Numbered from the stretch's first letter, positions 44,050 to 55,800 are shown. The stretch: 64,000 nt of DNA from Channallabes apus (GCA_030522415.1 CM060104.1:10923501-10987500); one strand, 5' to 3'. Notes: a model not told the origin generated them from the sequence alone. Program-made: numbers and translations.

Positions 44050-45297
44050 TGTATAACTAGAGGGCAGTGTTTTGTGTTTTGTAGTTTTTGTTAGTAGACT
44101 CAGTTTCCCAGAAGGCACCTCGGTCAGGTGACGCGGATGCTCAGCTGAACCGAGGAAGCTCATTAGCTTTATTATAAATACCTGTTTGTTCTGGGAAACG
44201 GGGTCGAGCATTAACGTGAGTTCTGGGGGGTGTTCTTCGTACGTCGCTTGAAACATCCGGGATGAATTGACACATCTAAGATGAGATCATCGTGCTATAT
44301 ATATATATATATATTTGCATATTCATAACGAACCCCTGAAAAATAAATGTGTTACAAAATAAACATTATACAAGAATCTCGTGCCTAGAGTTTATTATAA
44401 TAATAAAAAACCTATGAATTTATGTTCTAATATAATATTTGATAGCAATTATCATATATATATGCATGCAAGATACTTTTCTTTCCCCACGTGAGTCAGT
44501 CCATGTCAGTCGTGCACTTTAACCAATCAGATGTGACGTCACCATTTCAACCAATCATAACCCGGCAGGAGCGCAGCCTTAATCCTGTTTACATGAAATA
44601 AACCTGCTACCGAGCAGGTTCAAGCTTACGGACATGTTGCTATGACAGCAAATGCGATATGAGCATCGAAGAACGAAACAATCCAAGATCAGGACAAATC
44701 CACAACAATCAAATCCAGCTCACTGAGTTAGCGACATACGAAGAACACCCCCCTGTTAAGTGGGCCTTTGTTTTGTTCTGTTTTAGTTGGTTTGATGATA
44801 GCTGACCTTTTTGTTTATGGAGCTTTAAGATAAGTTTGTTTATATTAATATGTCTTTGTCTCTGTGTCTCCTAGTAGGATTAGCCTCTAGGAGAATTAGC
44901 CTTATGTATGTACACTCCTGTGTAAGTAACTCCCATTGCATGTTTAGCTATTAGTCTGTGTAAATACTAACCAGAGCACTACTAACCTGATTAGATCATA
45001 GTCTGTCTAGTCTTCGAGTCTGTCTAGTCTCCTCGTCTGCTTAGATCGTAGTCTGTTTAGGTACTAACCCGTTTAGCCACTAACCTTTAGAGATCTTAGT
45101 TTCATACCAAGTCTGCTGTGTACCTTGTAGTCTTATGTCTAAGTGTTTTGAGTTCTGTTCGTACTATGCTCCATGTTTTTAGCCAACTTCCGTTGTTTGT
45201 TTGTTTTTATTATTAAAGACTTTGTTTCACTGCATCCCCTCTGTGTCTATGCCTTGCCGCACCATGCCCACAGTCCAACACCTAACAGTTCGTGACA
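44050..45297 (+). repeat. Solo LTR related to the 31.5-33.2 kb insert, split by a MITE
   Basis: It begins tgtataactagagggcagtg and ends agttcgtgaca. Its start (gtttcccagaaggcacctcg, gtcaggtga, then ctgggaaac.gggtcgagca) matches the minus strand of 33009-33185. An attattaaagactttg segment near 45208 is a plausible polyadenylation region. The flanking pentamers (gggag and ctgag) do not match, so the insertion is older or the ends are shifted. A 529-bp MITE interrupts it. Confidence 0.68.
44225..44753. mobile_element. Fold-back MITE with 24-bp terminal inverted repeats
   Basis: GGGGGGTGTTCTTCGTACGT at 44225 is matched, inverted, at 44730-44753 over 24 bases with one mismatch. The 529-bp interior is non-coding. 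G-run termini suggest a Harbinger- or hAT-related group, but no target duplication is clear. It is nested in the solo LTR. Confidence 0.82.
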
Positions 45298-45620
45298 CTG
45301 AGCTACATTGGCCAAGCTGATGATGAAAGTACCGAGGTAAATGATGAGAGATGCAGAGCCACCTGATATAAAAGACAGTCTGAGACATTGGGTATCTTGT
45401 TTGTATTCATTTATTTTCATCCACCTTGCTGAGAGAAAAAGTGGTTGTAGTAGGTGTTTATTTTGTAGGTTATCATCATAATGGCTATTACAAACTAAGA
45501 CAATATACTTAATGTTATCACAAATAAAATTAATAAATTGATTTCTGGAGATATAAATGTGTTTTCGTATTACTGGTGATGAAGAGTCTAATTTAATTTC
45601 CAACTTTCCATTGTCTACTG
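45298..45620. other. Unassigned
   Basis: A minus frame of 118 codons covers 45247-45603 but overlaps the LTR end and has no family features, so I do not call it a gene. Confidence 0.4.
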
Positions 45621-45773
45621 AACCAACATTGGGCCAACTTTTTGATTAGAGGACGCTTAAACAACCTATCTTTGGCTCCACCAATGGGCCAATGGACAAA
45701 ATGACATTGGGCCAACCACTGCTGCCAACATTGGTCCAACATTGACTTTTCAGCGGTGTGCTATCTGGGATGG
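45621..45773. repeat. Element with repeated ttgggccaac words
   Basis: The motif (a)ttggnccaa occurs four or more times (acattgggccaac, accaatgggccaatgg, acattgggccaacc, acattggtccaacatt), then gtgtgctatctgggatgg. A similar gtgctatctgggaatg (inverted) lies at 39841-39857, at the right flank of the piggyBac-like element, so it is a dispersed family. Confidence 0.6.
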
Positions 45774-45969
45774 TAGCACTCACCTTTTCTTCTCCAGATA
45801 ACCTTTTTTTCCCTGGTTGCCCCAAACAATTGGAAAAAGGATTCATCCTGGAACATGACTTTACCCCAGTCCTCAGCAGTCCAATCAATGTACCTTTTCA
45901 GAATATCAGTCTGATTCCTGATGTTTTTCCTAAAGAGAAGTGGCTTCTTTGCTGCCCTTCTTGACACCA

Positions 45970-47012
45970 GGGACCTCATGTACAAAGACTTGCGTTGAAT
46001 TCATACTAAAACATTGCGTACGGACAAAGCTGTAAATGTGCGTACGCAGTAAAAAAATCTGATGTATGAAACACTGCGTATGCGGAATCCCACGCATATT
46101 CTCTTTGTACATCCAAATTAACGTGAAATTGACCGAACGTGCATGAGCGCAAAACCCCTCCCTGCCTCCTCCCCCGTATAAATATGGTAATGACTCCACT
46201 TTGGCAAAACCAAACGAAAAAGCAATGGCTAAAGCAAGCAAGAAGAGAAACTTCACAGAATGTGAATTGGAGGTGCTCCTATCGGAGGTAGACTGGAGAA
46301 AAACTGTTATTTGCAAGTTCGTCCTACGGAATTAATAACAAAATAAAAAAAAACTTAGCTGGAATAATATCTTTAAATACATCACTGACCAATAAGCCAC
46401 CCATCGCGCACCCTGCCACCTTGGAGCCTCATCCCAACCATGCTGTTTGTGAGGATGAATGAATCATGGGTTGACCCAGGCCACCTTGCCACAATATTTC
46501 TTAGGCACATTTGAGCAGGGCCGGTTCAAGACCAGACCATATGGGGGGGGGAGGGTGTTTGCTAATAAACCAGTCATCATCATGGGCCAGAAAATACTGT
46601 GATCTATAAAAACCCGTTCGCTTCGGATTCAGCCATTGTCCTCTAATAAGGCCAACACTGCCATTGCCATAGACTAAGGGTTGTATACATTTGCAAATGC
46701 TTTTATATGTTCTAAATCAAATAATTGGTAGAAAAATATTGTCAATTAACCCATTTTATCAATTATAAATTAATAGCAATGTTTTTCACGTGTTGGTGCG
46801 ATACTTTGTAGTGTGCAATTTAACATAATTGCCTCTAGAAGTCGCCAACGGAAATAAAACAAACACACACAAGAAATACACGTCCGCCAGACATGAAGTT
46901 GGAAGATCACACATTCCCACGTTAATTTCACTGTTAGTAAATCCGACCGTGAGTGTGAAAACTGGCGTAAGCAAAGTTTTTGTGTGTACGCAGCATTGAT
47001 ACATGATGCCCC
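45970..47012 (+). mobile_element. Harbinger-like element nested in the Tc1 relic
   Basis: Left end GGGACCTCATGTACAAAG and right end, reverse-complemented, GGGGCATCATGTATCAATG; 11 of the first 14 bases agree. Both ends carry subterminal tgcgtacg-like words. It interrupts the Tc1 relic. CCA could be a 3-bp target duplication, as in PIF/Harbinger, but the boundary is ambiguous by two bases. The interior retains the start of a SANT/Myb-like ORF. Confidence 0.75.
46225..46335 (+). CDS. N-terminal fragment of a Harbinger SANT/Myb-like protein
   Basis: A 36-codon frame reads MAKASKKRNFTECELEVLLS then EVDWRKTVI. The pattern basic-NFT-E-E-hydrophobic-LL-EV-W/R-K matches the start of the SANT/Myb-like DNA-binding protein that PIF/Harbinger elements encode besides the transposase. 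The frame ends early at TAA 46333-46335, so only the first helix or two remain. Downstream sequence (gtgaggatgaatgaatcatg) is non-coding. It is a residual, not a functional gene. Confidence 0.6.
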   Translation: MAKASKKRNFTECELEVLLSEVDWRKTVICKFVLRN

Positions 47013-47449
47013 AGGTCATCAAGTCTTTGTTTCTGAATTGGTGGTGCCCCTATACTGTATCACAGCTAAATTTAGTTTAAATGAGGGACTTGACGTTTTC
47101 TGGACGTCCTTGGGGCACCCTGAAGCCCTGTTCGGTGAAAGTACCGAGGTAAATGGTTGTTTCCACAATTGAACCTCTTCTCTTGAAGTTCTTGTTGATC
47201 AGATAAATGGTTGATTTACGCGCAATCTTGCTAGCAGCAAATATCATTTGCCTGTGAATCCCTCTCTGTGCAAGGCAATGATGCCTGCACATGTTTCCTT
47301 TTAGGTAACTATAGTTAACAGAGAAAGAACAACCACCCTCCTTTCAAAACTTCTAGTCTGTTATTCTAATTCAATCAGCATGACAGAGTGACCTCCAGCC
47401 TGTACTTCATCAAAAATCTCACTTGTCTTAACAAAAGATGTGTTAATGG

Positions 47450-47502
47450 CGTAGATGCGGACATATTATTTCACTAGTTTTGACGTGTATCTTTGGTTTA
47501 CG
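47450..47502 (-). repeat. BEL-2 3' LTR stub
   Basis: cgtagatgcggacatattat ... ttttgacgtgtatctttggttta matches the terminal bases of the 57138 LTR, then joins RT directly at 47503. One base (T to C) differs at the terminal dinucleotide. Confidence 0.85.
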
Positions 47503-48838
47503 TCTCCGTTCGGCCACCATAGGAAGCGCAGCAGATCTGTGTCCTTTTCAGGGACTCTCACATGATAGTACATGGCTTCTACATCTGCCATCATGGCAAT
47601 CTCTTCTTGTCTAAAGCGTGTGAGCACGCCGATGAGTGAGTTTGTTAAGTCTGGTGCTTGTAGGAGTTCACTATTTAGTGACACTCCCTGATAGCTAGCA
47701 GCACAGTCAAAAACCACCCTCAGTTTATTCTTTTGAGGATGATAGGCGCCATGGTGTGGTATGTACCACACCTGACTTGGCGGTTTACGTGATGTGTAGG
47801 GACCCTGACTGCATGACCCTTTATAAGCATGTCATTCATGAAGTTTGTGTACTCCTCGTAAAAGGAGCTATTGCTATTGAATTTTATTTTAAGATTCAAT
47901 GCGCGCTGAATGGCTGCACTTCGGTTATTGGGCATGTGAACAGTTGCTTTCTTAAGTGGGAGGCCGATGTAGAAGTGATTATCTATGAACTGCAAGGAGT
48001 TATTGATGGAATCTAAGAACTGATAATCGTCTTGTGACATCTCTGCCTTGTCATCGCAATTTCGTTCGGGAAAGTCGTGGTTATATTGCTCTATCAGAAT
48101 TCGTTCTACACTCTCAATGGAGGTTCTGTTAACTGTAACGCTCGCTGGTTCGTTATTGGGCATGCTGTCCTCGACGGGTTCTCGAAGAGGCCTGTTCAAA
48201 GTCCAGGTGGTCTTCACTGCGTACGGCCCTTCATGCCTGCTATTAATTACTCGCTGTGGTTCTAGGAGTTTGTGCTCTCTATTGCCTATGAGAATTTCGA
48301 TTCCAGCGTTAATCTGGGGCAACTTTACGTCGCTAAGGTACAGCCACTTGTCAATGTCATGCTGTTGTGGAATGCTTTCCACTGTAGCTGGGATATTCTT
48401 TTGTGTAAACACTTTGTGAAGTTCGATAAAGGTGTTTTCTTTCAGGCTACTAATCTCCAAATCAGTGAGCATATGGCTTTCTACTAGTTTTGTGGAGTTC
48501 ATGGTGCTCAGCCATATTTTAACTCTTCTGCCTTGCACATTTAATTGCCTGGCTAATGACTCTGTACAGAATGTGGCGGAACTACCTTGGTCTATAAATG
48601 CATACACTTCTACTATTTTGTCACCTTTTTTGGACTTTATTCTGACAGGTACTATGGGTAGAACGCAATCATCTCCAGCCCCAGTGAGAGCATTTAATTC
48701 GTGACTCACTGAAGCAGGTGGTGTATTTTTTGTTTCACTTTCAGTTTCGTTTTCATTGGCGCTTGCGTCTGCTCGCGCAGTGTCTTGCACAGCAATGTGT
48801 AACATGCAAGGGTGTGGCTTTGAGCACACCGGGCACAT
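47503..48838 (-). pseudogene. pol: BEL-2 protease and partial reverse transcriptase
   Basis: Frame one (48838-47720) has a knuckle end (CPVCSKPHPCMLH), the protease motif VYAFIDQGSSATFCTESLAR, FTQKNIPATVESIPQQHDID, AGIEILIGNREHKLLEPQRV, then HMPNNRSAAIQRALNLKIKF and [11 protein letters not shown] of the RT entry. A frameshift near 47770 leads to [20 protein letters not shown] and [20 protein letters not shown] (motif A) ending at FLWWPNGDV, where the LTR stub begins. The YVDD motif and everything after it are deleted. Identity to BEL-1 is high along the whole stretch. Confidence 0.9.
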
Positions 48839-49975
48839 GACTCTTTTCGTGCAATCCTTAATTAGATATCCCTTAACTAAACATCGAAAACAAAATCCAT
48901 TCTTTTTTAAGAATTCTACTTTGTGTGTCTTATCATTAAATTGAATGCACTCATCTAAGGTATGTTTCCCCTCACAATATGCGCACGGCTTGGTGAGCGC
49001 ACTGATAATTAATGCACCAGCCTTCTTTGCTGTGCTCTAGTCTTTATAATTTTTTACCAACCTGTCTGACCTCGGTTGCGAAGCTGACTCTGGCCTTTGA
49101 AGGGATGTGCGACCGTGTTTTCTGTCGCTGGTTGCGACGTCCAGCTCAGCGGAGAGCGGGTCGGAGTACAGTCTAGCTTGTTGATCGATGAAGTCCACCA
49201 GCTGGTCGAACTTGGCTCTTTTCCCGTGGCGCTCGTAATACTGACGTGAGCAAAGCTTCCATCTGTCGATCAGCTTGTAGGGCAGCTTTGTAAGAATGTC
49301 GATCATGCACTGGCTGCTATTTAACTTGTCCATGGATTCACAGTTTGCCATTGCGTTTTGGCAAGTTGTCAAGAACAAGGAGAGGGCACTTAACGCCCTT
49401 CCGTCGTCTGGCTTTATTTTCGGCCAATTAACTGCCTTTTGCTTATACGCCGCTGCAATTCTCAGCTCGTTACCGAACCTGTCGTACAGCAGTTTCTTTG
49501 CTCTTGCGTAGCCACTTGTCATGTGCATGCAGCTCATTACAAGGTCTTTGGGTTCGCCTGTGGTGTACAGGTCGAGGTAGGACAGCTTATCGATGTCAAT
49601 GTCAGTTTTGGATTCAACGAAACGCTCAAAGGATAACATAAAGGAAGTAAATTTCAGCGGGTCTCCATTGAACAGAGGAATGTCGCGCTTAGTCAAGGAG
49701 GACAGCATTTGGCTCCTCGCGAGCATTTCTGTGAGTTCTGCCTGACGTTACATTCGGTAACGCACTGTGTCAAGTCCCTGACGTAGGTGATCATTATCTT
49801 GAGTGTCCCTTAAGGTGTTTGTCATTTGTGTGTTTATGCTTATGGGCACACCTGAGTGAACTGCCACGTACAGTGGTGTGACAACCAGACTGCTCATTAC
49901 CGTCGCACTCACCGCCGTGGAAAGCGGCAGCGGCCAAAATAAACCAGGAGCATTTCAAAATAATTCGTGAAATAA
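48839..49975 (-). pseudogene. gag: BEL-2 Gag, central and C-terminal part
   Basis: The main frame (49726-49037) reads RDIPLFNGDPLKFTSFMLSF, DKLSYLDLYTTGEPKDLVMS, WPKIKPDDGRALSALSLFLT and KLIDRWKLCSRQYYERHGKR, co-linear with BEL-1 Gag. A CFRCLVKGYLIKDC-type knuckle lies at 48840-48910. A TAA just upstream of RQAELTEML (about 49745) breaks the frame to the preceding segment, YVAVHSGVPISINTQ (about 49860), which matches PSVPVSFEPK in copy 1. Upstream similarity fades in the 100 bp next to the nested element. Confidence 0.85.
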
Positions 49976-50129
49976 CCGCCAGGTGGCGCAAATTGACATT
50001 TTCCGTCGTATCGGTTTTTAAATATATTCAGAGCTTAAGTCATAATAAAGTCAAAACAATATGTTGTAGCGAAGTAATACTACAATTATGATAATTTACA
50101 CATCCAACAAACATGAAAAACTATAAATA

Positions 50130-51311
50130 TAAAAAATATGAGTTAGAAAACATTGGTTTTATTTTGTTTAGACAGACTCTCTGTTTTTATCTGTTTAGTG
50201 TTATTATTAAAGAAAACAGCACAAACAACAGCACTAGGGCTTTAAAAAAAATTATTTCGACAATACTTACAGTTGTTAGAGTTTAAGACATCAAGATTTA
50301 AATATAGAAATAACTAAAACAAATAGAGCAAACTTCCAGAATATATAATAAAAAAATAAATCAATAAAAAAGATGTATGCAGTATAATCGGGGCCTCTCA
50401 TTACATTATTTGCTCGCACTTCGTCTGGCACTGAACCAAAATATATTGTCTTACATTTGTGAATAAAATATCATTGTTTTATTCAGAGATTTACAGTATT
50501 TGTGCAAAATAATAGTTATGCAATATAATTACAGGCTCTGGATTCGTTTTTTCGTTTTGCAGTATAAAACCAAAATACATCTTACTATTTTTGTGAGATT
50601 CGTCGTAAAAAAAAAAAATAAAAAATTTTTCAGATATTTGTCTGTACAAAATAATATTTATGCAATATAATCACGGACTGTTGATTCGTTATTCGTTTGC
50701 AATATAAACCAAAATACATTAACCATATAATATAAACCAAAATATAAACCAAAATATTTAATTTTCTGTATTAAATATTTATGCCGTCTCATCAAGGATC
50801 CAAAGATTGCGTTGTACTAAATAATATTTTTGCAGATTTTTTTCTGCGATTCAGTTGTACTGAATGATGTTTTACTGTATGTTTATATAAAAAAAATATG
50901 AGTTAGAAAACATTGGTTTCATTTTGTTTAGACAGACTCTGTTTTTATCTGTTTAGTGTTATTATTAAAGAAAACAGCACAAACAACAGCACTAGGGCTT
51001 TAAAAAAATTATTTCGACAATACTTACAGTTGTTAGAGTTTAAGACATCAAGATTTAAATATAGAAATAACTAAAACAAATAGAGCAAACTTCCAGAATA
51101 TATAATAAAAAAATAAATCAATAAAAAAGATGTATGCAGTATAAACTTTATTTGCTCGCACTTCGTCTGGCACTGAACCAAAATATATTGTCTTACATTT
51201 GTGAATAAAATATCATTGTTTTATTCAGAGATTTACAGTATTTGTGCAAAATAATAGTTATGCAATATAATTACAGGCTCTGGATTCGTTTTTCGTTTGC
51301 AGTATAAAACC
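50130..51311. repeat. Direct repeat pair A inside the 5.8-kb element
   Basis: 50130-50570 recurs at 50890-51311 with few changes (aaatatgagttagaaaacat, ttattattaaagaaaacagc, ctcgcacttcgtctggcact, aggctctggattcg). The second copy lacks about 20 bp near 51145. The block between (50536-50793) recurs at 52059-52320. Confidence 0.9.
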
Positions 51312-51319
51312 TTTTATAA

Positions 51320-54300
51320 AAGCTTTTTATGTCCACCATTTAATAATGATTTAATTATCAATAATTAAAGCTGCTCACATCGCGCGCTTTCACTTTAAAA
51401 ATGCAGTGTTTAATCAGCAAGTATATGTCGCCTCTCTTTATGATTGATAAATATTCTGACTGAAACAAATCTGCTCTTGTCGGATTGTTCATTTTTGATG
51501 AAAGAGGAGAGTAGAAGAGGAAAACTGAAAGTGTGTACAAACAACAGCACAATGCATGTGTGAATGGCTGAAACGTTAAGTCAGATGAAAGCGCGCGCCG
51601 ATATGAGAGATTAGATCTTTCAGCACGCCGATGTCAGTCACTAGCAAGGAGCATTTACTGATCACATTTAAACAATTTATTCATACAGATGTACATGTTT
51701 TATAGGTTTGTTACTGAAGAACTGTGGCAGCGGGCACACCTAAAAATAAACGCAGGATTTTTTTTTTATAGTTTTATATAAATAAAAAATGCTTTTTTAT
51801 ATAAATGTGGGCTACTGTTATCTACAGTACTTCATAATGTAATTTTTTTTTTCATTAGTTTATATTAAAGCAGATATTTCTCTTTCTATAAGAATATATT
51901 TTTCACGTCTGTGAGGCGAGTATACATGGAGTTTGGGTTCATTTTCTGACGCGCTCAAGTTCACCGAAAACAATACAGAACCCCGTTTAGTGTAATTTAT
52001 TTCATTTAATAAATCTACCACAAATTTAAAGAACACAAAATATAAGATGACACAAGACCCTGGATTCGTTTTTCGTTTGCAGTATAAAACCAAAATACAT
52101 CTTACTATTTTTGAGAGATTTGTTTAAAAAAAAATCTAAAAAATAAAAATAAATTAAGATATTTGTCTGTACAAAATAATATTTATGCAATATAATCACA
52201 GGCTCTTGATTCGTTATTCGTTTGCAATATAAACCAAAATACATTAACCATATAATATAAACCAAAATATAAACCAAAATATTTAATTTGCTGTATTAAA
52301 TATTTATGCCGTCTCATCAAACTCGCAACTCACTCCGAAGAGCATCCTTCTCTGCCTTGCAAACTCCCAACTCACTCCGAAGGGTACCAATCTCTGCCTC
52401 TGTCTGTTTCCTTCCTTCACAGAATTCTGTTGACCAGGGCTTGAAATTTAATATCGTATATAATATTTAATATTGGCATAATATCCCTGCCCCAATTCTC
52501 ACGGCTGTACAGTATGAATTGAAATAATAACAATAGTGTTTTTCTTTACTGAATAGGCAGAGCCTCTGAATAGGCAGAGCCGTTGATGTCTTTGGTTTCG
52601 GCTGTGAGTGGATGCGCTGTAGTAATCCACATTTTATACAAATTACATAACCTTTTTTCAGGCATGATATACTAACATATATTTCAGTCATGATTTCAGT
52701 CATGATATAATAACATATTTTTGCCGTGTAGTGCGCGCGCAACATCTAACGGGCGAGCGTTCAAACAGCTGACCAAATCGTCATTAGCGTGCCCCTCCCC
52801 CAAACAGCGCAGCGAGGAGCATTTACATTTAAACAGGTTTTACAGGTGTGCTTTGCGAAGTCAGACACATACTGTACAAATGCAAATAACCTGTGAATAG
52901 CTGTTCTCACCTACAGTATACACTCGGAGAAACTAGAATCCCTGGAATGAGATTTTTCTTACCATAACATGTAGTGTTATTAATCACTCTACACTGTTTT
53001 TAATTACTTTTAATTTTATTTATAAATAAACAAACCAAATAAAATTATTCCATGTGTATTTACCCTTTGGAAAATAGCATTAAAATGATGGGTCGTGTAT
53101 CGAGCGATTAAAAAACAATATAAGGCACGTTATGATAAGGAACCTTTCTACAGTACAGTATCTCTTCCATTTCAGTGATTAAAAAACGGTAAAAATGTCA
53201 ATTTTGGAATCCACAGACGCTCAAACTGCAAAAGAACATGATAATAATAATCAAAATAATATTATTATTATTTTTGCTGTTTATGTCCACCATTTAATAA
53301 TGATTTAATTATCAATAATTAAAACTGCTCACATCGCGCGCTTTCACTTTAAAAATGCAGTGTTTAATCAGCAAGTATATGTGGCCTCTCTTTATGATTG
53401 ATAAATATTCTGACTGAAACAAATCTGCTCGTGTCGGATTGTTCATTTTTTATGAAAGAGGAGAGTAGAAGGGGAAACGTTTGCATGATTCCGCGTGTGC
53501 GCTCTATAACTTTGATCTAAAGTCAGATGAACGCGCGCGCCGATATGAGAGATTAGATCTTTCAGCACGCCGATGTCAGTCCCTATAGCAAGGAGCATTT
53601 ACTTACATCTAAACTGAGTCATTTACATAAATCACTGATCAAATTTAAACAATTTATTCATACAGATGTACATGTTTTATAGGTTTGTTACTGAAGAACT
53701 TTGGCAGCGGGCACACCTAATAATAAATGCCGGATTATTATAATTTTTTTTATTTATAGTTTTATATAAATAAAAATGCTTTTATAAATGTGGGCTACTG
53801 TTATCTACTTCAAATATTTGTTAAAACAGCCAGGAAACTCACTCTGACCATTTTAATAATTCATTGATAAATTAGTGATTCCTCGTCGTCTCCGCAGCAG
53901 TGAGCGCGCCTATAATTCACTTCTCATACGAATTACATAATCTAATAATTTTTTTCATTAGTTTATATTAAAGCAGATATTTCTCTTTCTATAAGTATAT
54001 ATTTTTTCTAATTACAGTACGGGGTTGTTGTTCTTGCCATGTTACTGTGTGTGCTTTGCCATGTCAGACACATGCAAATACTGTAATACACCTCAAGTGT
54101 GAATAGCTGTTCTCACCTATACACTCAGAGAAACTAAAATCACCACTGTTCATGGTTTCAGCAAACTGGGGAGGATCTTGGATCTTGCTTCAGGCCTCTT
54201 CTTAAATTTGCGTAAATTTAAAATCTTTTGAATTCTAAAATTGACATTGTTACAGTTTGTAATCCCTGGAATGAGATTTTTCTTACCATAACATGTAGTG

Positions 54301-55130
54301 TTATTAATCACTCTACACTGTTTTTAATTACTCTACAATGTTTTAATTTTAGATTTTATTTATAAATAAACAAACCAAATAAAATTATTCCATGTGTATT
54401 TACCCTTTGTAAAATAGCATTAAAATGATGGGTCGTGTATCGAGTGATTAAAAACATTCCAGTGATTAAAAAAACGGTAAAAATATCAATTTTGGAATCC
54501 ATAGACGCTCAAACTGCAAAAGAACATGATAATAATAATCAAAAGAGTAATATTATTATTTTTGCTGTTTATGTCCACCATTTAATAATGATTTAATTAT
54601 CAGTAATTAAAGCTGCTCACATTGCGCGCTTTCACTTTAAAAAAAATGCAGTGTTTAATCAGCAAGTATGTCGCCTCTCTTTATGATTGATAAATATTCT
54701 GACTGAAACAAATCTGCTCGTGTCGGCTCATATCGGGAGCATTTTCGATGCTTGTGAATAAACCTTTTAGTCAATGTACGTTAAATGTGTGCGCTGTTTA
54801 ACTTTGCCGAGTTTTGATCTAAAGTCAGATGAACGCGCGCGCCGATATGAGAGATTAGATATCTCTTTCAGCAAACACATTTACAGGAGCATTTACCTAC
54901 ATCTAAACTGAGTCATTTACATAAATCACTGATCACATTTAAACAATTTATTCATACAGATGTACATGTTTTATACGTTTGTTACTGAAGAACTTTGGCA
55001 GCGGGCACACCTAATAATAAATGCCGGATTATTATTATTATTATTTTTATTTATAGTTTTATATAAATAAAAATGCTTTTATAAATGTGGGCTACTGTTA
55101 TCTACTTCAAATATTTGTTAAAACAGCCAG
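51320..55130. repeat. Repeat modules C, D and E, period about 1.2-1.3 kb
   Basis: Module C (tatgtccaccatttaataat ... cgcgcgccgatatgagagat) occurs at about 51328, 53285 and 54570. Module D (gaatagctgttctcacct ... cataacatgtagtgttatta) occurs at about 52894 and 54101. Module E (aaacagccaggaaactcact) occurs at about 53826 and 55124. The last two rounds are a near-tandem duplication about 1.2-1.29 kb long. Confidence 0.88.
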
Positions 55131-55800
55131 GAAACTCACTCTGACCATTTTAATAATTCATTGATAAGTTAGTGATTCCTTTGGTTACGGCTGTGCTGAT
55201 CATGTCATCTCGTCGTCAGTGAGCGCGCCTATACAGTAATTCACTTCTCATACGAATTACATAAACTAATATTTTTTTTTCATTAGTTTATATTAAAGCA
55301 GATATTTCTCTTTCTATAAGTATATATTTTTCACGTCTGTGCGGCGAGTATACACGGAGTTTGGGTTCATTTTCTGACGCGCTCAAGTTCACCAAAATCA
55401 ATACAGAACCCCGTTTACTTTATTTATTTAACAAAATCATAAAGTGTTTTCATCATTGTGTGTGCACCTAAATAAAAGTAGAGTCTTATAAAAGCTACAA
55501 ATTTAAAGAACACAAAATATAAGATGACAAGACCCTACACGTGTAGCCTTTCTACTGTAATTACACAGTTTACAACGTTTACGTTGCTTAAATTCGATCC
55601 TAAAAAACTGAATTTAATTTTAATTATAAATTTGTACGGTAATGTTACTACTGTGATTATGAATTCGTTTATTTACAATGTTTCACTTTATTTTATCTGC
55701 AACGACGTGCAGCTGTGGACGACCTGCGCCTCATTAAGCCTGGAGAGAACGAACTGATGCCTGAGGCGTCAGTCTATAGTTATATAGCGCCACTCAGTGG

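Larger units (their letters stand above)
45774..47340 (-). pseudogene. Tc1/mariner transposase relic, split by a Harbinger-like element
   Basis: Two minus-strand pieces flank 45970-47012. The right piece holds part of the N-terminal HTH (IARKSTIYLINKNFKRRGSI). The left piece holds KKPLLFRKNIRNQTDILKRY, DWTAEDWGKVMFQDESFFQL (first catalytic Asp in QDES) and KKVIWRRKGECYHPR. Order and strand fit one Tc1 transposase with a large deletion in the middle and C-terminal loss; the rest is replaced by the ttgggccaac repeat. Terminal repeats were not found. The relic extends roughly to the BEL-2 insertion site near 47445. Confidence 0.75.
49976..55800. mobile_element. 5.8-kb non-coding DNA transposon, TAA target duplication
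   Basis: Left end CCGCCAGGTGGCGC at 49976; right end, reverse-complemented, CCACTGAGTGGCGC at 55800. Ten of 14 bases agree, including the GTGGCGC core. TAA flanks both sides (49973-49975 and 55801-55803), and BEL-2 Gag lies outside on both sides in the same orientation. A 3-bp TAA duplication suits PIF/Harbinger. There is no credible ORF; the longest frames are under 100 codons without motifs. The interior is a patchwork of long direct repeats. So it is a very large non-autonomous element, or a smaller one expanded by internal duplications. Confidence 0.75.

Noticed and set aside
45247..45603. 118-codon minus-strand open frame
   Set aside because: It overlaps the end of a solo LTR and has no motif, no coding bias visible and no splice support; in AT-moderate DNA this length can occur by chance.
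46000..46316. Minus-strand frame with a hydrophobic segment (signal-peptide-like)
   Set aside because: It lies across a Harbinger terminus and opposite the SANT fragment, and has no other support.
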